Source: Kitasatospora sp. GAS204B
GTDB taxonomy: Bacteria; Actinomycetota; Actinomycetes; Streptomycetales; Streptomycetaceae
NCBI RefSeq assembly: GCF_029892155.1
Contig: NZ_JARZAG010000016.1
Span: forward strand, 124,001 to 188,000
DNA length: 64,000 bases
Reading direction: 5' to 3'
The position numbers were made by a program, and so were the translations under genes. Of this stretch, positions 49,858 to 58,426 are shown one piece after another. The notes under the pieces are model-generated. The model made no database searches. It was not told the origin of the DNA and saw nothing but the letters and a program-made list of their open reading frames with translations. Each line of letters opens with the position of its first letter. Position 1 is the first letter of the stretch.

Positions 49858-50215
49858 GGGTCGACCCCCTCAACGATGGGGCTCACGGCCCCGAGTCTGA
49901 CACGTGTTCATGATCAGGAGCGGCTTGCCCGAAGCGGGAGAGCCGTCCCTTGGAGCATCAACGGTACCTGTTTCCGCCCTCGGACGGTACGTCGCCGGTG
50001 TGACGTGGCGCGCACTGTCGCCCCCCGGGACCAGGTCTCTCCTGGTCGGGCGGGTGTTTCCGGGCATTCGCAGTGGCCCGGTGGGTGTCCGGGACCGTCG
50101 TTCTCCGACCGATTATCCCCCGACCGTGGCGTTCGGGGCGCCCGATCGGGGGATATCCGGTGAATCCGGTTCCACATTGTGATGCGAAGTGATGCGGACC
50201 GGTCGGCTGCTCCGG
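49858..50215. promoter_or_regulatory. Upstream region of DUF3073 with an inverted repeat
   Basis: This 358-bp gap holds no convincing gene. It contains a perfect 10-bp dyad, TATCCCCCGA (50114-50123) and TCGGGGGATA (50146-50155), 22-bp spacer, about 60 bp after the valine dehydrogenase stop. It could terminate that gene or serve as an operator far upstream of DUF3073, whose promoter should also lie here. Confidence 0.5.
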
Positions 50216-51391
50216 TCAGGCCTTGCGCGCGCCGGGCAGCAGGATCGTGCGCAGAGCACTGATCTCGCGCATCCGCCGCTCCGCCAGCCGGTCGGCGGCG
50301 ACGGCCGGCGGCACGCCGTCGGCGGTGGCCCGGGTGAAGATCTCCAGCGTGGTGTCGAAGATCTTGGTGGCCTTGTTCTTGGCGCGCTCGAAGTTGAAGC
50401 CGTCGATCTCGTCGGCCACCTGGATCACGCCGCCGGAGTTCACCAGGTAGTCGGGGGCGTAGAGGATGCCGCGGTCCGCCAGGTCCTTCTCCACACCCGG
50501 GTGGGCCAGCTGGTTGTTGGCCGCGCCGCAGACCACCGAGGTGCCCGCCGCGGTCAGCTGCGCGACCGTCGCGTCGTCCAGCGCGCCGCCCAGCGCACAC
50601 GGGGCGTACACGTCCAGCTGGGCGCCCAGCAGCGCCGCGGTGTCGGCGACCACCTCGACGTCCGGGTGGGCGGCCCGCACCCGGTTGACGGCGGCCTCGG
50701 AGACGTCGGTGATGACCACGCTCGCGCCGTCCGCCACCAGGTGGCCGACCAGGTAGTGGCCGACCTTGCCGACGCCCGCGACGCCGACCCGCTTGCCGCG
50801 CAGCGTCGGCTGGCCCCAGCGGGCCTGGGCCGAGGCCCGCATGCCCTGGAAGACGCCGAAGGCGGTGAGGATCGAGGAGTCGCCGGCGCCGCCGTGCTCG
50901 GGGGAGCGGCCGGTGACGTAGTCGCACTCGCGCGCGATGACGTCCATGTCCTGGACGTAGGTGCCCACGTCACAGGCCGTGATGTAACGACCCGCCAGGG
51001 ACTGCACGAAGCGGCCGTAGGCGCGCAGCAGCGCCTCGGACTTGTCGCCGCCCTCGCCCTTGGCCGTCGGGTCGCCGATGATCACGGCCTTGCCGCCGCC
51101 GAGGTCGAGGCCGGCCAGCGCGTTCTTGTAGCTCATCCCGCGGGAGAGCCGCAGCGCGTCCTCCAGCGCCTCCTCCTCGGTGGCGTACCGGTGGAAGCGG
51201 GTGCCGCCGAGGGCGGGGCCCAGCGCGGTCGAGTGGATGGCGATGATCGCCTTGAGGCCGGAGGTCCGGTCATGGCAGAGCACGACCTGCTCGTGCCCGT
51301 CGCCCGGGACGCCGTCCTGCTCAGTACGGAAGATCCGGCTCAGCACACCTGGTGCGGGGTGCGTCGCGGATACGGTGCGTACGTCGGTCAC
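50216..51391 (-). CDS. vdh: Valine (Leu/Phe/Val-type) dehydrogenase
   Basis: 391 residues. NAD-dependent oxidative deamination of branched-chain amino acids. Catalytic lysines lie in ALGPALGGTRFHRY-adjacent MSYKNALAGLDLGGGK, the dinucleotide loop is VGVAGVGKVGHYLV, and YLVNSGGVIQVADE marks the C-terminal lobe. Its position between DUF3073 and bldC matches the Streptomyces valine dehydrogenase locus. It supplies 2-oxoacid starters for branched fatty acids and polyketides. Start at ATG 51391; a GTG/ATG-rich alternative is unlikely. Confidence 0.95.
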   Translation of the reverse strand: MTDVRTVSATHPAPGVLSRIFRTEQDGVPGDGHEQVVLCHDRTSGLKAIIAIHSTALGPALGGTRFHRYATEEEALEDALRLSRGMSYKNALAGLDLGGGKAVIIGDPTAKGEGGDKSEALLRAYGRFVQSLAGRYITACDVGTYVQDMDVIARECDYVTGRSPEHGGAGDSSILTAFGVFQGMRASAQARWGQPTLRGKRVGVAGVGKVGHYLVGHLVADGASVVITDVSEAAVNRVRAAHPDVEVVADTAALLGAQLDVYAPCALGGALDDATVAQLTAAGTSVVCGAANNQLAHPGVEKDLADRGILYAPDYLVNSGGVIQVADEIDGFNFERAKNKATKIFDTTLEIFTRATADGVPPAVAADRLAERRMREISALRTILLPGARKA

Positions 51392-51560
51392 TGTGGTGAC
51401 TCCAGTATCTGCTGGCCCGCTGCTGTGGTGCGGGCATCTACCGCGAAGCGTAGTCCGGGGCCCGGGCGCGGGGCTGCCCCTTGTTCGGATCCTGGACGCC
51501 GCCGCCGGGACCGTTCGGATCGGACCGATCCCGCCCGGCCGGTCGGTGGCCCGTGCGACG

Positions 51561-52490
51561 ATGCAGGACGTGACCGCTGTGCAGACCTCCGTGCTGCCGC
51601 CCTACGCCGCCCACCTGCGGGTGTACGAGCCGCTGGCGGCGTATCCCGATCCGGAACGGGCCCGCTGGCAGGCGTACCTGGCCGATCGCGGACCTGACGC
51701 GGCGTCGGCCGGTGAACCGGTGGCGCGGGCGGCGCTGGAGGCGCAGCGGGGGGCGCTCGCCGAACTGCTTCCCCGACCCCCGTGGGCGCTGCCGATGGGG
51801 GCGCCCCCGGCCGAAGGCTGGGGGAGGGAGAGCGAGCAGGCCTTCGTGCGGCTCCTCGACGCGGTCACCTATGTCTGCCCGTGGGCGACCCGGCTGCGCA
51901 GCTGGCAGGCGCTGGACGAGCTGCGTGACTCGCTGCCGGTGGCGCTGCTGGACACCGTGCTGCCGCAGGCGGTCCGGGAGCAGGCGCAGGCGGCGCAGTC
52001 CCGCTGGCGGGCGGACCATCCGGACGCCCGGCCGTGGATCCTGACCAGCCGTTGGGAGGTGCCGTTGCGCTGGTTCCTGCCGTTCGGGGACGAGGAGCGG
52101 CACTACCTGCCGGCCGAGCCCGGGGCCGCGGCACAGCCGGGGCAGCCCGCCGCGCTCTTCTATCTGACCTCGATGGCGCAGGCCCGGCGCCGGGTGGCCC
52201 GGGCCTACCGGGTGCTGCGCGAGCAGCTGAAGGGCACACCGCTGGCGCTCGGGGCGGAGGAGGTGGGGCGCTGGCTGGAGGAGTTCCATCCGCGCTCGCT
52301 GGTGGAGCTGGACTACGGCGGGCTGGTGCACGCGATCGACGGCGAGCGGCTGGCGGCCGACCACTCGGCCGCCGAGGTGGCCGACGGGCTGGCGGCGCTG
52401 CGGGCCGGGGACGCCCAGGGGGCGGCGCGGGCGTACGAGGCGGTGGCGCGGCGCTGGCGCGAGGTGCTGGCGCTGCGGCAGGCCAACTGA
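51561..52490 (+). CDS. Conserved hypothetical protein next to bldC
   Basis: 309 residues from ATG 51561. I recognise it only by position: streptomycetes carry a gene of this kind between valine dehydrogenase and bldC. Soluble, Ala/Arg/Leu-rich and mainly helical. Recurring features are YVCPWATRLRSWQALDEL, SRWEVPLRWFLPF, YLTSMAQARRRVARAYRVLRE and a closing helical pair HSAAEVADGLAALRAG. It may be a helical scaffold; no catalytic motif is visible. Confidence 0.75.
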   Translation: MQDVTAVQTSVLPPYAAHLRVYEPLAAYPDPERARWQAYLADRGPDAASAGEPVARAALEAQRGALAELLPRPPWALPMGAPPAEGWGRESEQAFVRLLDAVTYVCPWATRLRSWQALDELRDSLPVALLDTVLPQAVREQAQAAQSRWRADHPDARPWILTSRWEVPLRWFLPFGDEERHYLPAEPGAAAQPGQPAALFYLTSMAQARRRVARAYRVLREQLKGTPLALGAEEVGRWLEEFHPRSLVELDYGGLVHAIDGERLAADHSAAEVADGLAALRAGDAQGAARAYEAVARRWREVLALRQAN

Positions 52491-53042
52491 CGGGTGGGCC
52501 GGCAAGGGAACTGACCGTGGCTCAGCTCGGGGGAATGGCGGGGGTGTGACGCGGGCTCAGTGAGGGGGCGGGGCGAGACGGGTGTGAGTTCCGTGTTCGG
52601 CCGGCCGGGACCTAGGTCCTGGTTCGGGTCAATACCCCACGAACGTGACACTACTCACCGTTGACGCCAAGTCGCAGCTAAAGGTAAAAATGGGACAACC
52701 AGCCCAACTCTCCTCACTCTTGCCCACTTTTGGGTGGATCTGGGGTCGGTGTGCCCTTTGGGGGGAATCGATAGGTCTGGCCTCTCCGTTACCGGTTGTC
52801 ACGATATGATGACTGTCCGCTATGGGGTGGTCCATCGCCATCCGTCGCTCTTGAACCCGTGAGGGGCCAATTTTGGCGGTTTGGTCGATAGGGCTGGACG
52901 GATGGTGTAGTTGTAGACACCAGGACAAGCCGTTCGTCCTATAACCGACTCGGTCCGTCTCTGCCATTTCGGGCATCGCGGGCCAAGGTGCAGAATTTGA
53001 AGGATAGAACCGCCCTGGTTCGGTTCTCCGAGGAGGCCGCTC
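52491..53042 (+). promoter_or_regulatory. Long upstream region of bldC
   Basis: 552 bp without a convincing gene and with AT content far above the window average from about 52630. A sigma-70-like pair, TTGACG (52661-52666) and TAAAAA (52685-52690) with 18-bp spacing, would give a leader of about 345 nt. A small hairpin GGTGT/ACACC lies near 52904-52921. The bldC ribosome site GAGGAGG is at 53030-53036. The length and composition suggest complex developmental control. Confidence 0.6.
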
Positions 53043-53249
53043 ATGACCGCTCGTACCCCTGACGCTGAGCCCCTGCTGACACCGGCAGAGGTCGCCACCA
53101 TGTTCCGCGTGGACCCCAAGACGGTCACACGCTGGGCCAAGGCCGGCAAGCTCACGTCCATCCGCACGCTCGGCGGCCACCGCCGATACCGGGAGGCGGA
53201 GGTACGGGCTCTACTGGCCGGTATCCCCGCTCAGCGCACCGAGGCCTGA
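53043..53249 (+). CDS. bldC: BldC, MerR-like developmental regulator
   Basis: 68 residues with a single MerR-type winged helix: LLTPAEVATMFRVDPKTVTRWAKAGKL (landmarks LTPAEVA and TVTRWAKAGK), then SIRTLGGHRRYREAEV as wing. It lacks the dimerisation helix and effector domain of MerR. BldC binds DNA as asymmetric head-to-tail oligomers and controls the timing of Streptomyces differentiation and antibiotic production. Sequence and length are as expected, so it is certainly functional. Confidence 0.97.
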   Translation: MTARTPDAEPLLTPAEVATMFRVDPKTVTRWAKAGKLTSIRTLGGHRRYREAEVRALLAGIPAQRTEA

Positions 53250-53305
53250 GGCACTCGGCGGCGGCTGCCGTACCGCCGCCGGGAAAGCCTTGAAGCCAGA
53301 TAGCA

Positions 53306-53347
53306 GGGGTCGCTCCCCGGACTCCGCCGGGTCCGGGAAGCGGCCCC
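53306..53347 (+). terminator. Terminator after bldC
   Basis: 17-base arms starting GGGGTCGCTCCCCGGAC and GTCCGGGAAGCGGCCCC, one wobble and one mismatch, 8-base loop, followed by TTCTTCG. Confidence 0.88.
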
Positions 53348-53657
53348 TTCTTCGTGGGCATAGTGACATGATCGTCAACCATTTCATGACTGTCATTTGA
53401 CCAGTAAATGGCGGGCTCATGCATAACCACTGTGGCGCGTGGGGCGGGATTAAATCGGAATGGTGAGACTTTGGAAAGTCTCGCAAGTCAGTACAATTTT
53501 ATATATTAAATCAGTGGATCCATAGGGGGGGTTCCGCCTGGCCGGGTTCAAGAAAACGTAAGTGACGACCGTCACAGGGGGTGCCCTCTTGAGCTCGGGG
53601 CCCGGCGCCGGTAGTGCGCTCCTGACGGTCCGTCGGCCGAACCGGGTGCTGGGACGA
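53348..53657. other. AT-rich, dyad-rich intergenic island beside tRNA-Asp
   Basis: No gene is seen in this 310-bp stretch. It contains ATGAC-T-GTCAT (53386-53396), the perfect dyad GAGACTTT-GG-AAAGTCTC (53465-53482) and a run of A and T (53493-53510) that is exceptional for this genome. It lies next to the 3' end of tRNA-Asp. Confidence 0.55.
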
Positions 53658-53693
53658 CGAGAGGCCCGGAACCTGACGGTTCCGGGCCTCTCG
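53658..53693 (-). terminator. Terminator of tRNA-Asp
   Basis: 16-bp perfect stem CGAGAGGCCCGGAACC / GGTTCCGGGCCTCTCG with a 4-base loop, four bases after the tRNA 3' end. Confidence 0.92.
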
Positions 53694-53697
53694 CTGA

Positions 53698-53774
53698 TGG
53701 CGACCCTGACGGGACTTGAACCCGCGACCTCCACCTTGACAGGGTGGCGAGCTAACCAACTGCTCCACAGGGCC
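53698..53774 (-). tRNA. tRNA-Asp (GTC anticodon)
   Basis: 77 nt including an encoded 3' CCA. Acceptor GGCCCTG pairs with CAGGGTC (one G-U), the D arm has AGTTGGTTA, the anticodon stem-loop is CCACC-CTGTCAA-GGTGG with anticodon GTC, and the T arm is GCGGG-TTCGAGT-CCCGT. Complete and unbroken. Confidence 0.96.
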
Positions 53775-53902
53775 AGGCTGTTCACTGTTTGCCTCAGTGA
53801 TTTCCGCTGCTCGTGGCAGCGACAAGACAGATCGTACTGCATCCCGGGCCCCCAGGTCGAACCGGCCGCGGGCGGGGGCGGCCGGCCCGACCTGGGGCTC
53901 CC

Positions 53903-56900
53903 TCAGAGGGTGGCGGCGGCCGCGTCCATCGCCTTCAGGATCCGCTTCTCCGACACCGGTGAGGGGGTGCCGAGCGACTGGGCGAAGAAGCTGACCCGCA
54001 GCTCCTCGATCATCCAGCGGATCTGCCGGACCTCGGCGCTGGGCTGCTGCCCGGCCGGCACGGCCGCCAGCAGGTCGCCGTAGGCCCGCTGCACCTCCTG
54101 CACCTTGAGCAGGTGCTGCAGGTCGCGCTGCGGGTGGTTGGGCAGCGCCTCCAGGCGCCGGTCCACCGCGGCCAGGTAGCGCTTGACGTCCCCGAGTCGC
54201 TGCCAGCCGCTGTCGGTCACGAAGCCGGCGTGCACCAGCGAGGCCAGGTGCAGCTTCACGTCGTTCACGGCGGAGAGCAGCACCGGGCTGCTGACCGCCT
54301 TCAGCCGGGTCTGCGCCCGGTGGAAGGCGAGCAGGGCCGAGGCCGTCTTGAGCGTGGTGTCCGCCGACAGCTCGTACAGGTCGGCGCGGACCTTGTCGTA
54401 CAGCTTGCCGAACGACTCCTCGTCCCAGGCCGGGCCGCCGGCCAGTGTCATCAGCCGGTCCGCGGCGCAGACGGTGATGTCCTCGAAGAGCGCCGGGATC
54501 GAGCCGTGCGGGTTGTAGGACAGGGCCAGCTTGGCCTGGTTGCCGAGCCGGGCCTGGATCCCCTTGGCCGGGGAGTTGATGGTGAGCAGCAGCAGCCGGC
54601 GGGTGCCCGCCCACATCGCCTGCGCCTGTGCCTGTGGGGTGTCGAAGAGCTTGATCGCCACGCTGTCGCGCTCGTCGGTGAAGGCGGGGTAGGCGCGCAG
54701 CGAGTGGCCCCGGGAGCGCTGCTCGAAGGTGCGCTGGAGCAGCGGCAGTCCCTCGGGCCAGGCGGTCAGGCCGGTGCGCTCGATGCCCTGCCCGGAGGCG
54801 GCCGAGGAGAGGGTCTCCTTGAGCTTGGGGGTGAGCTTGCGGCGCAGCTCCTCCAGGTCCTTGGACTCGGCGAGCCTGCGCTTGCCGTCCACCACCCGGA
54901 AGGTCACCTTGAGGTGGTCCGGGACCCGCTCGTCGTCCCAGGCCTCGGGTGGGATCGGCTGGCCGCCCATCCGGTGCAGGACGCGCTCCAGGGTGGGCAG
55001 CAAAGGCTCCTGACGGTCGGTCATCTCGCGCAGCGCGGCCTTGGCGAAGTCCGGGGCGGGCACGAAGTTGCGCCGGATCGCCTTGGGCAGCGAGCGGATC
55101 CAGGCGGTGACCAACTCGCCGCGCAGGCCCGGGATCTGCCAGTCGAAGCCCTCGGAGGAGACCTGGTTGAGCACCGGCAGCGGGATGTGCACCGTGACGC
55201 CGTCCGCGTCGCTGCCCGGTTCGAACTGGTAGGTCAGGCTGAAGCGGAGCTTGCCCTGGTGCCAGTAGTCCGGGTAGTCGGCCTCGGTGATGCCGTCGGC
55301 GGCATCGTTGATCAGCATCGACTTCTCGAAGTTGAGCAGGTCGGGCTGGTCGTGCCGGGTCTTCTTCCACCACGAGTCGAAGTGCCGGGTGGAGACGATC
55401 TCCTCGGGCAGCCGTGCGTCGTAGAAGTCGAAGAGGGTCTGGTCGTCGACCATGATGTCGCGCCGGCGGGCCCGGTTCTCCAGCTCCTCGACCTCGCCGA
55501 GCATCTTGCGGTTGGCGGCGAAGAAGTGGTGGTGGGTCTCCCAGTCGCCCTCGACCAGGGCGTTGCGGATGAACAGCTCGCGGCAGAGCTCGGGGTCGAT
55601 CCGGCCGTAGTTGATCTTGCGCTGGGCGACGATCGGCATCCCGTAGAGGGTGACCCGCTCGAAGGCCATCACCGCGCCGGCCTTCTTCTCCCAGTGCGGC
55701 TCGCTGTAGGTCCGCTTGATCAGGTGGCCGGCCAGCGGCTCGACCCACTCGGGCTCGATCTTGGCGTTGATCCGGGCCCAGAGCCGGGAGGTCTCCACCA
55801 ACTCGGCGGACATCACCCAGCGCGGCGGCTTCTTGAAGAGACCGGAACCCGGGAAGACCGCGAACCGGGCGCCCCGGGCGCCGCCGTACTCGCGCTTCTC
55901 CACGTCGAAGAGACCGAGGTGGGAGAGGAGTCCGGCGAGCAGCGACTGGTGGATCCGGTCGGCGTCCGGCTCGGCATCCGGATGGGGTTCCTCGATGCTC
56001 ACGCCCAACTGCTTGGCCACTGTGCGAAGTTGGGTGTAGATGTCCTGCCACTCCCGTATCCGCAGGTAGTTCAGGAACTCGGCCTTGCACATCCGGCGGA
56101 AGGCGGAGGAGGAGAGCTCCTTCTGCTGCTCCCTGACGTAGCGCCACATCGCCAGGTACGAGAGGAAGTCGGAGGTCTCCGAGGTGAACCGGCGGTGCCG
56201 GTCGTCGGCCGCCTGGCGCTTCTCGGTCGGGCGCTCGCGCGGGTCCTGGATGGAGAGCGCGGCGGCGATCACCATGACGTCGCGCACGCAGCCGTTCTTG
56301 TCCGCCTCCAGCACCATCCGGGCCAGTCGCGGGTCGACCGGCAGCTGGGCGAGCTTGCGGCCCAGCGTGGTGAGCCGCTTGCGCGGATCCTTCTGCTCGG
56401 GGTCCAGCGCGCCGAGCTCGTGGAGCAGGCTGACGCCGTCCTTGATGTTGCGCGAGTCCGGCGGGTCGAGGAACGGGAAGGCGGCGATGTCGCCGAGGCC
56501 GGCCGCGGTCATCTGCAGGATGACGGAGGCCAGGTTGGTGCGCAGGATCTCGGCGTCGGTGAACTCGGGGCGGGCGAGGAAGTCCTCCTCCGAGTAGAGC
56601 CGGATGCAGATGCCGTCGCTGGTCCGGCCGCAGCGGCCCTTGCGCTGGTTGGCGCTGGCCTGGCTGATCGCCTCGATCGGCAGCCGCTGGACCTTGGTGC
56701 GATGGCTGTAGCGCGAGATCCGGGCGGTGCCGGGGTCGATCACGTACTTGATGCCGGGCACGGTCAGCGAGGTCTCGGCCACGTTGGTGGCGAGCACGAT
56801 CCGGCGGGAGGTGGAGCGCTGGAAGACCTTGTGCTGCTCGGCGGAGGAGAGCCGGGCGTAGAGCGGCAGCACCTCGGTGAACTTCAGGTTCAGCTTGTTC

Positions 56901-57877
56901 AGCGCGTCCGCGGTGTCCCGGATCTCACGCTCGCCGGAGAGGAAGACCAGGATGTCGCCCGGGCCCTCGGCCTGCAGCTCCTGGGCGGCCTCGCAGATCG
57001 CCTGGATCTGGTCGCGGTCGCGGTCGACGGCGCTGTCGTCCTCGTCACCGGCGTCCTCGGCCAGGTCGTCGACCAGCGGCCGGTAGCGGACCTCCACCGG
57101 GTAGGTGCGCCCGGAGACCTCGACGATCGGGGCGTCGCCGAAGTGGTGGGCGAAGCGCTCGGGGTCGATCGTCGCGGAGGTGATCACGACCTTGAGGTCG
57201 GGGCGGCGCGGCAGCAGCTGCTTCAGGTAGCCGAGGATGAAGTCGATGTTGAGGCTGCGCTCGTGCGCCTCGTCGATGATCAGGGTGTCGTACTGGTGCA
57301 GCTCGCGGTCGGTCTGGATCTCGGCCAGCAGGATGCCGTCGGTCATCAGCTTGACCAGGGTGTCCTGGCCGACCTGGTCGGTGAACCTGACCTTCCAGCC
57401 GACCGCCTCGCCCAGCGGGCTGTTCATCTCCTCGGCGACCCGCTCGGCCACCGTGCGGGCGGCGATCCGGCGCGGCTGGGTGTGGCCGACCAGGCCCTGG
57501 ACGCCGCGGCCCAGCTCCAGGCAGATCTTGGGGATCTGGGTGGTCTTGCCGGAGCCGGTCTCGCCCGCCACGATCACCACCTGGTGGTCGCGGATGGCCG
57601 CCAGGATCTCGTCCTTCTTCTGACTGACCGGCAGCTCCGCCGGGTAGTTGATCGCCGGCACCGCCGCGCGGCGCTGCGCCACGCGCCCCTCGGCCTTGGC
57701 GATCTCACCGGCCAGCTCGGCGGCGATCTTCTGCCGGGCCTCGGTGCCGCGGGCCCGGCGCGCCCCGTCCAACCGACGGCCGATCCGCTGCTGGTCGCGC
57801 AGCGTCAGCTCGGGCAGCCGGGCGGCCAGCTCGCCGATGGTCGGCGCGTCGGCCGGCTGGACAGCGGGGGAACTCAT
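53903..57877 (-). CDS. hrpA: ATP-dependent RNA helicase HrpA
   Basis: 1,324 residues. I chose ATG 57877 because GAGGG lies nine bases upstream; a second ATG nine bases earlier has no spacing for a ribosome site. DEAH-box helicase: Walker A GETGSGKT (105-112), DEAH (202-205), SATIDPERF, then the helicase C-terminal motif QRKGRCGRTSDGICIRLY. HA2 and OB-like regions follow, and a long C-terminal DUF3418 domain characteristic of HrpA. Its role is probably in RNA processing or rescue of collided ribosomes. Confidence 0.95.
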   Translation of the reverse strand: MSSPAVQPADAPTIGELAARLPELTLRDQQRIGRRLDGARRARGTEARQKIAAELAGEIAKAEGRVAQRRAAVPAINYPAELPVSQKKDEILAAIRDHQVVIVAGETGSGKTTQIPKICLELGRGVQGLVGHTQPRRIAARTVAERVAEEMNSPLGEAVGWKVRFTDQVGQDTLVKLMTDGILLAEIQTDRELHQYDTLIIDEAHERSLNIDFILGYLKQLLPRRPDLKVVITSATIDPERFAHHFGDAPIVEVSGRTYPVEVRYRPLVDDLAEDAGDEDDSAVDRDRDQIQAICEAAQELQAEGPGDILVFLSGEREIRDTADALNKLNLKFTEVLPLYARLSSAEQHKVFQRSTSRRIVLATNVAETSLTVPGIKYVIDPGTARISRYSHRTKVQRLPIEAISQASANQRKGRCGRTSDGICIRLYSEEDFLARPEFTDAEILRTNLASVILQMTAAGLGDIAAFPFLDPPDSRNIKDGVSLLHELGALDPEQKDPRKRLTTLGRKLAQLPVDPRLARMVLEADKNGCVRDVMVIAAALSIQDPRERPTEKRQAADDRHRRFTSETSDFLSYLAMWRYVREQQKELSSSAFRRMCKAEFLNYLRIREWQDIYTQLRTVAKQLGVSIEEPHPDAEPDADRIHQSLLAGLLSHLGLFDVEKREYGGARGARFAVFPGSGLFKKPPRWVMSAELVETSRLWARINAKIEPEWVEPLAGHLIKRTYSEPHWEKKAGAVMAFERVTLYGMPIVAQRKINYGRIDPELCRELFIRNALVEGDWETHHHFFAANRKMLGEVEELENRARRRDIMVDDQTLFDFYDARLPEEIVSTRHFDSWWKKTRHDQPDLLNFEKSMLINDAADGITEADYPDYWHQGKLRFSLTYQFEPGSDADGVTVHIPLPVLNQVSSEGFDWQIPGLRGELVTAWIRSLPKAIRRNFVPAPDFAKAALREMTDRQEPLLPTLERVLHRMGGQPIPPEAWDDERVPDHLKVTFRVVDGKRRLAESKDLEELRRKLTPKLKETLSSAASGQGIERTGLTAWPEGLPLLQRTFEQRSRGHSLRAYPAFTDERDSVAIKLFDTPQAQAQAMWAGTRRLLLLTINSPAKGIQARLGNQAKLALSYNPHGSIPALFEDITVCAADRLMTLAGGPAWDEESFGKLYDKVRADLYELSADTTLKTASALLAFHRAQTRLKAVSSPVLLSAVNDVKLHLASLVHAGFVTDSGWQRLGDVKRYLAAVDRRLEALPNHPQRDLQHLLKVQEVQRAYGDLLAAVPAGQQPSAEVRQIRWMIEELRVSFFAQSLGTPSPVSEKRILKAMDAAAATL

Positions 57878-57956
57878 CGCGGGCATCCCTCTAGGGTCGC
57901 AAACGGCGGCGGTGCGCCGCACCTGTGTTTCTGCGGGTGGTGACTGGCGTCTCCAA

Positions 57957-58228
57957 GTGTCACACCCGGGGGAGCCCGGCCATCCGCAGGTCGTGCGGCC
58001 GGCCCGGTGCTGCCGCCGGGGGCCGGATTCGACGTGCGGCGCGTTTCTCAGGTGATTCGACGGCCGGCCACCAACGAATTTCTCATCCGGCAGGTCGATG
58101 CTGTCGGAACCCGGATGAAGCGCCCGCCCGGCACCGAGCGCGCCGAGGCGAGTGCGGCGGGAGCATCCGGCCGTCACGGCACGGTGGGCGGCAGTTCGGG
58201 TGGCGTTACCATCAACCGGGTGTGACAC
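57957..58228. promoter_or_regulatory. Paired GTGTCACAC sites between divergent hrpA and GT87-like genes
   Basis: GTGTCACACCCGG (57957-57969) and its exact reverse complement CCGGGTGTGACAC (58216-58228) face each other across 246 bp, one near each divergent start. Each contains the palindrome GTGT-C-ACAC. The gap of about 490 bp holds no convincing gene. Confidence 0.55.
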
Positions 58229-58366
58229 CCCTGTGACAGTTGGCGTGATGGGGGTCACTGAGTGCCGGGTGGGGGTGCGACTAGCGTGGCGAGGTCAGCG
58301 TCCTGGACTGCGCCGTGTCGTTCGTTCACACCCAGGCTCCACGTCACGAGAGGCAGCAGCAGAAGG

Positions 58367-58426
58367 ATGTCCACGACCACGCGGCAGCGCTGCGAGCACC
58401 CGAGCCCAGCGGCCTGTCGTGGGTGA
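58367..58426 (+). other. Short reading frame overlapping the GT87-like start (uORF or frameshifted N-terminus)
   Basis: ATG 58367, after AGAAGG, opens 19 codons (MSTTTRQRCEHPSPAACRG) with strongly GC-biased third positions and a TGA at 58424-58426. The downstream membrane protein is read in another frame, whose codons upstream of about 58410 look non-coding. Either a frameshift split the true N-terminus or this is a translationally coupled leader. Confidence 0.5.

Noticed and set aside
52904..52921. GGTGT/ACACC hairpin as part of a tRNA upstream of bldC
   Set aside because: No acceptor stem, D arm or T-arm TTC motif can be built around it.
54113..57943. Very long open frame (over 1,200 codons) on the + strand opposite hrpA
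   Set aside because: It is the GC-rich shadow of a clear DEAH helicase gene; its sequence is low-complexity Val/Gly/Leu/Arg without domains or a ribosome site.
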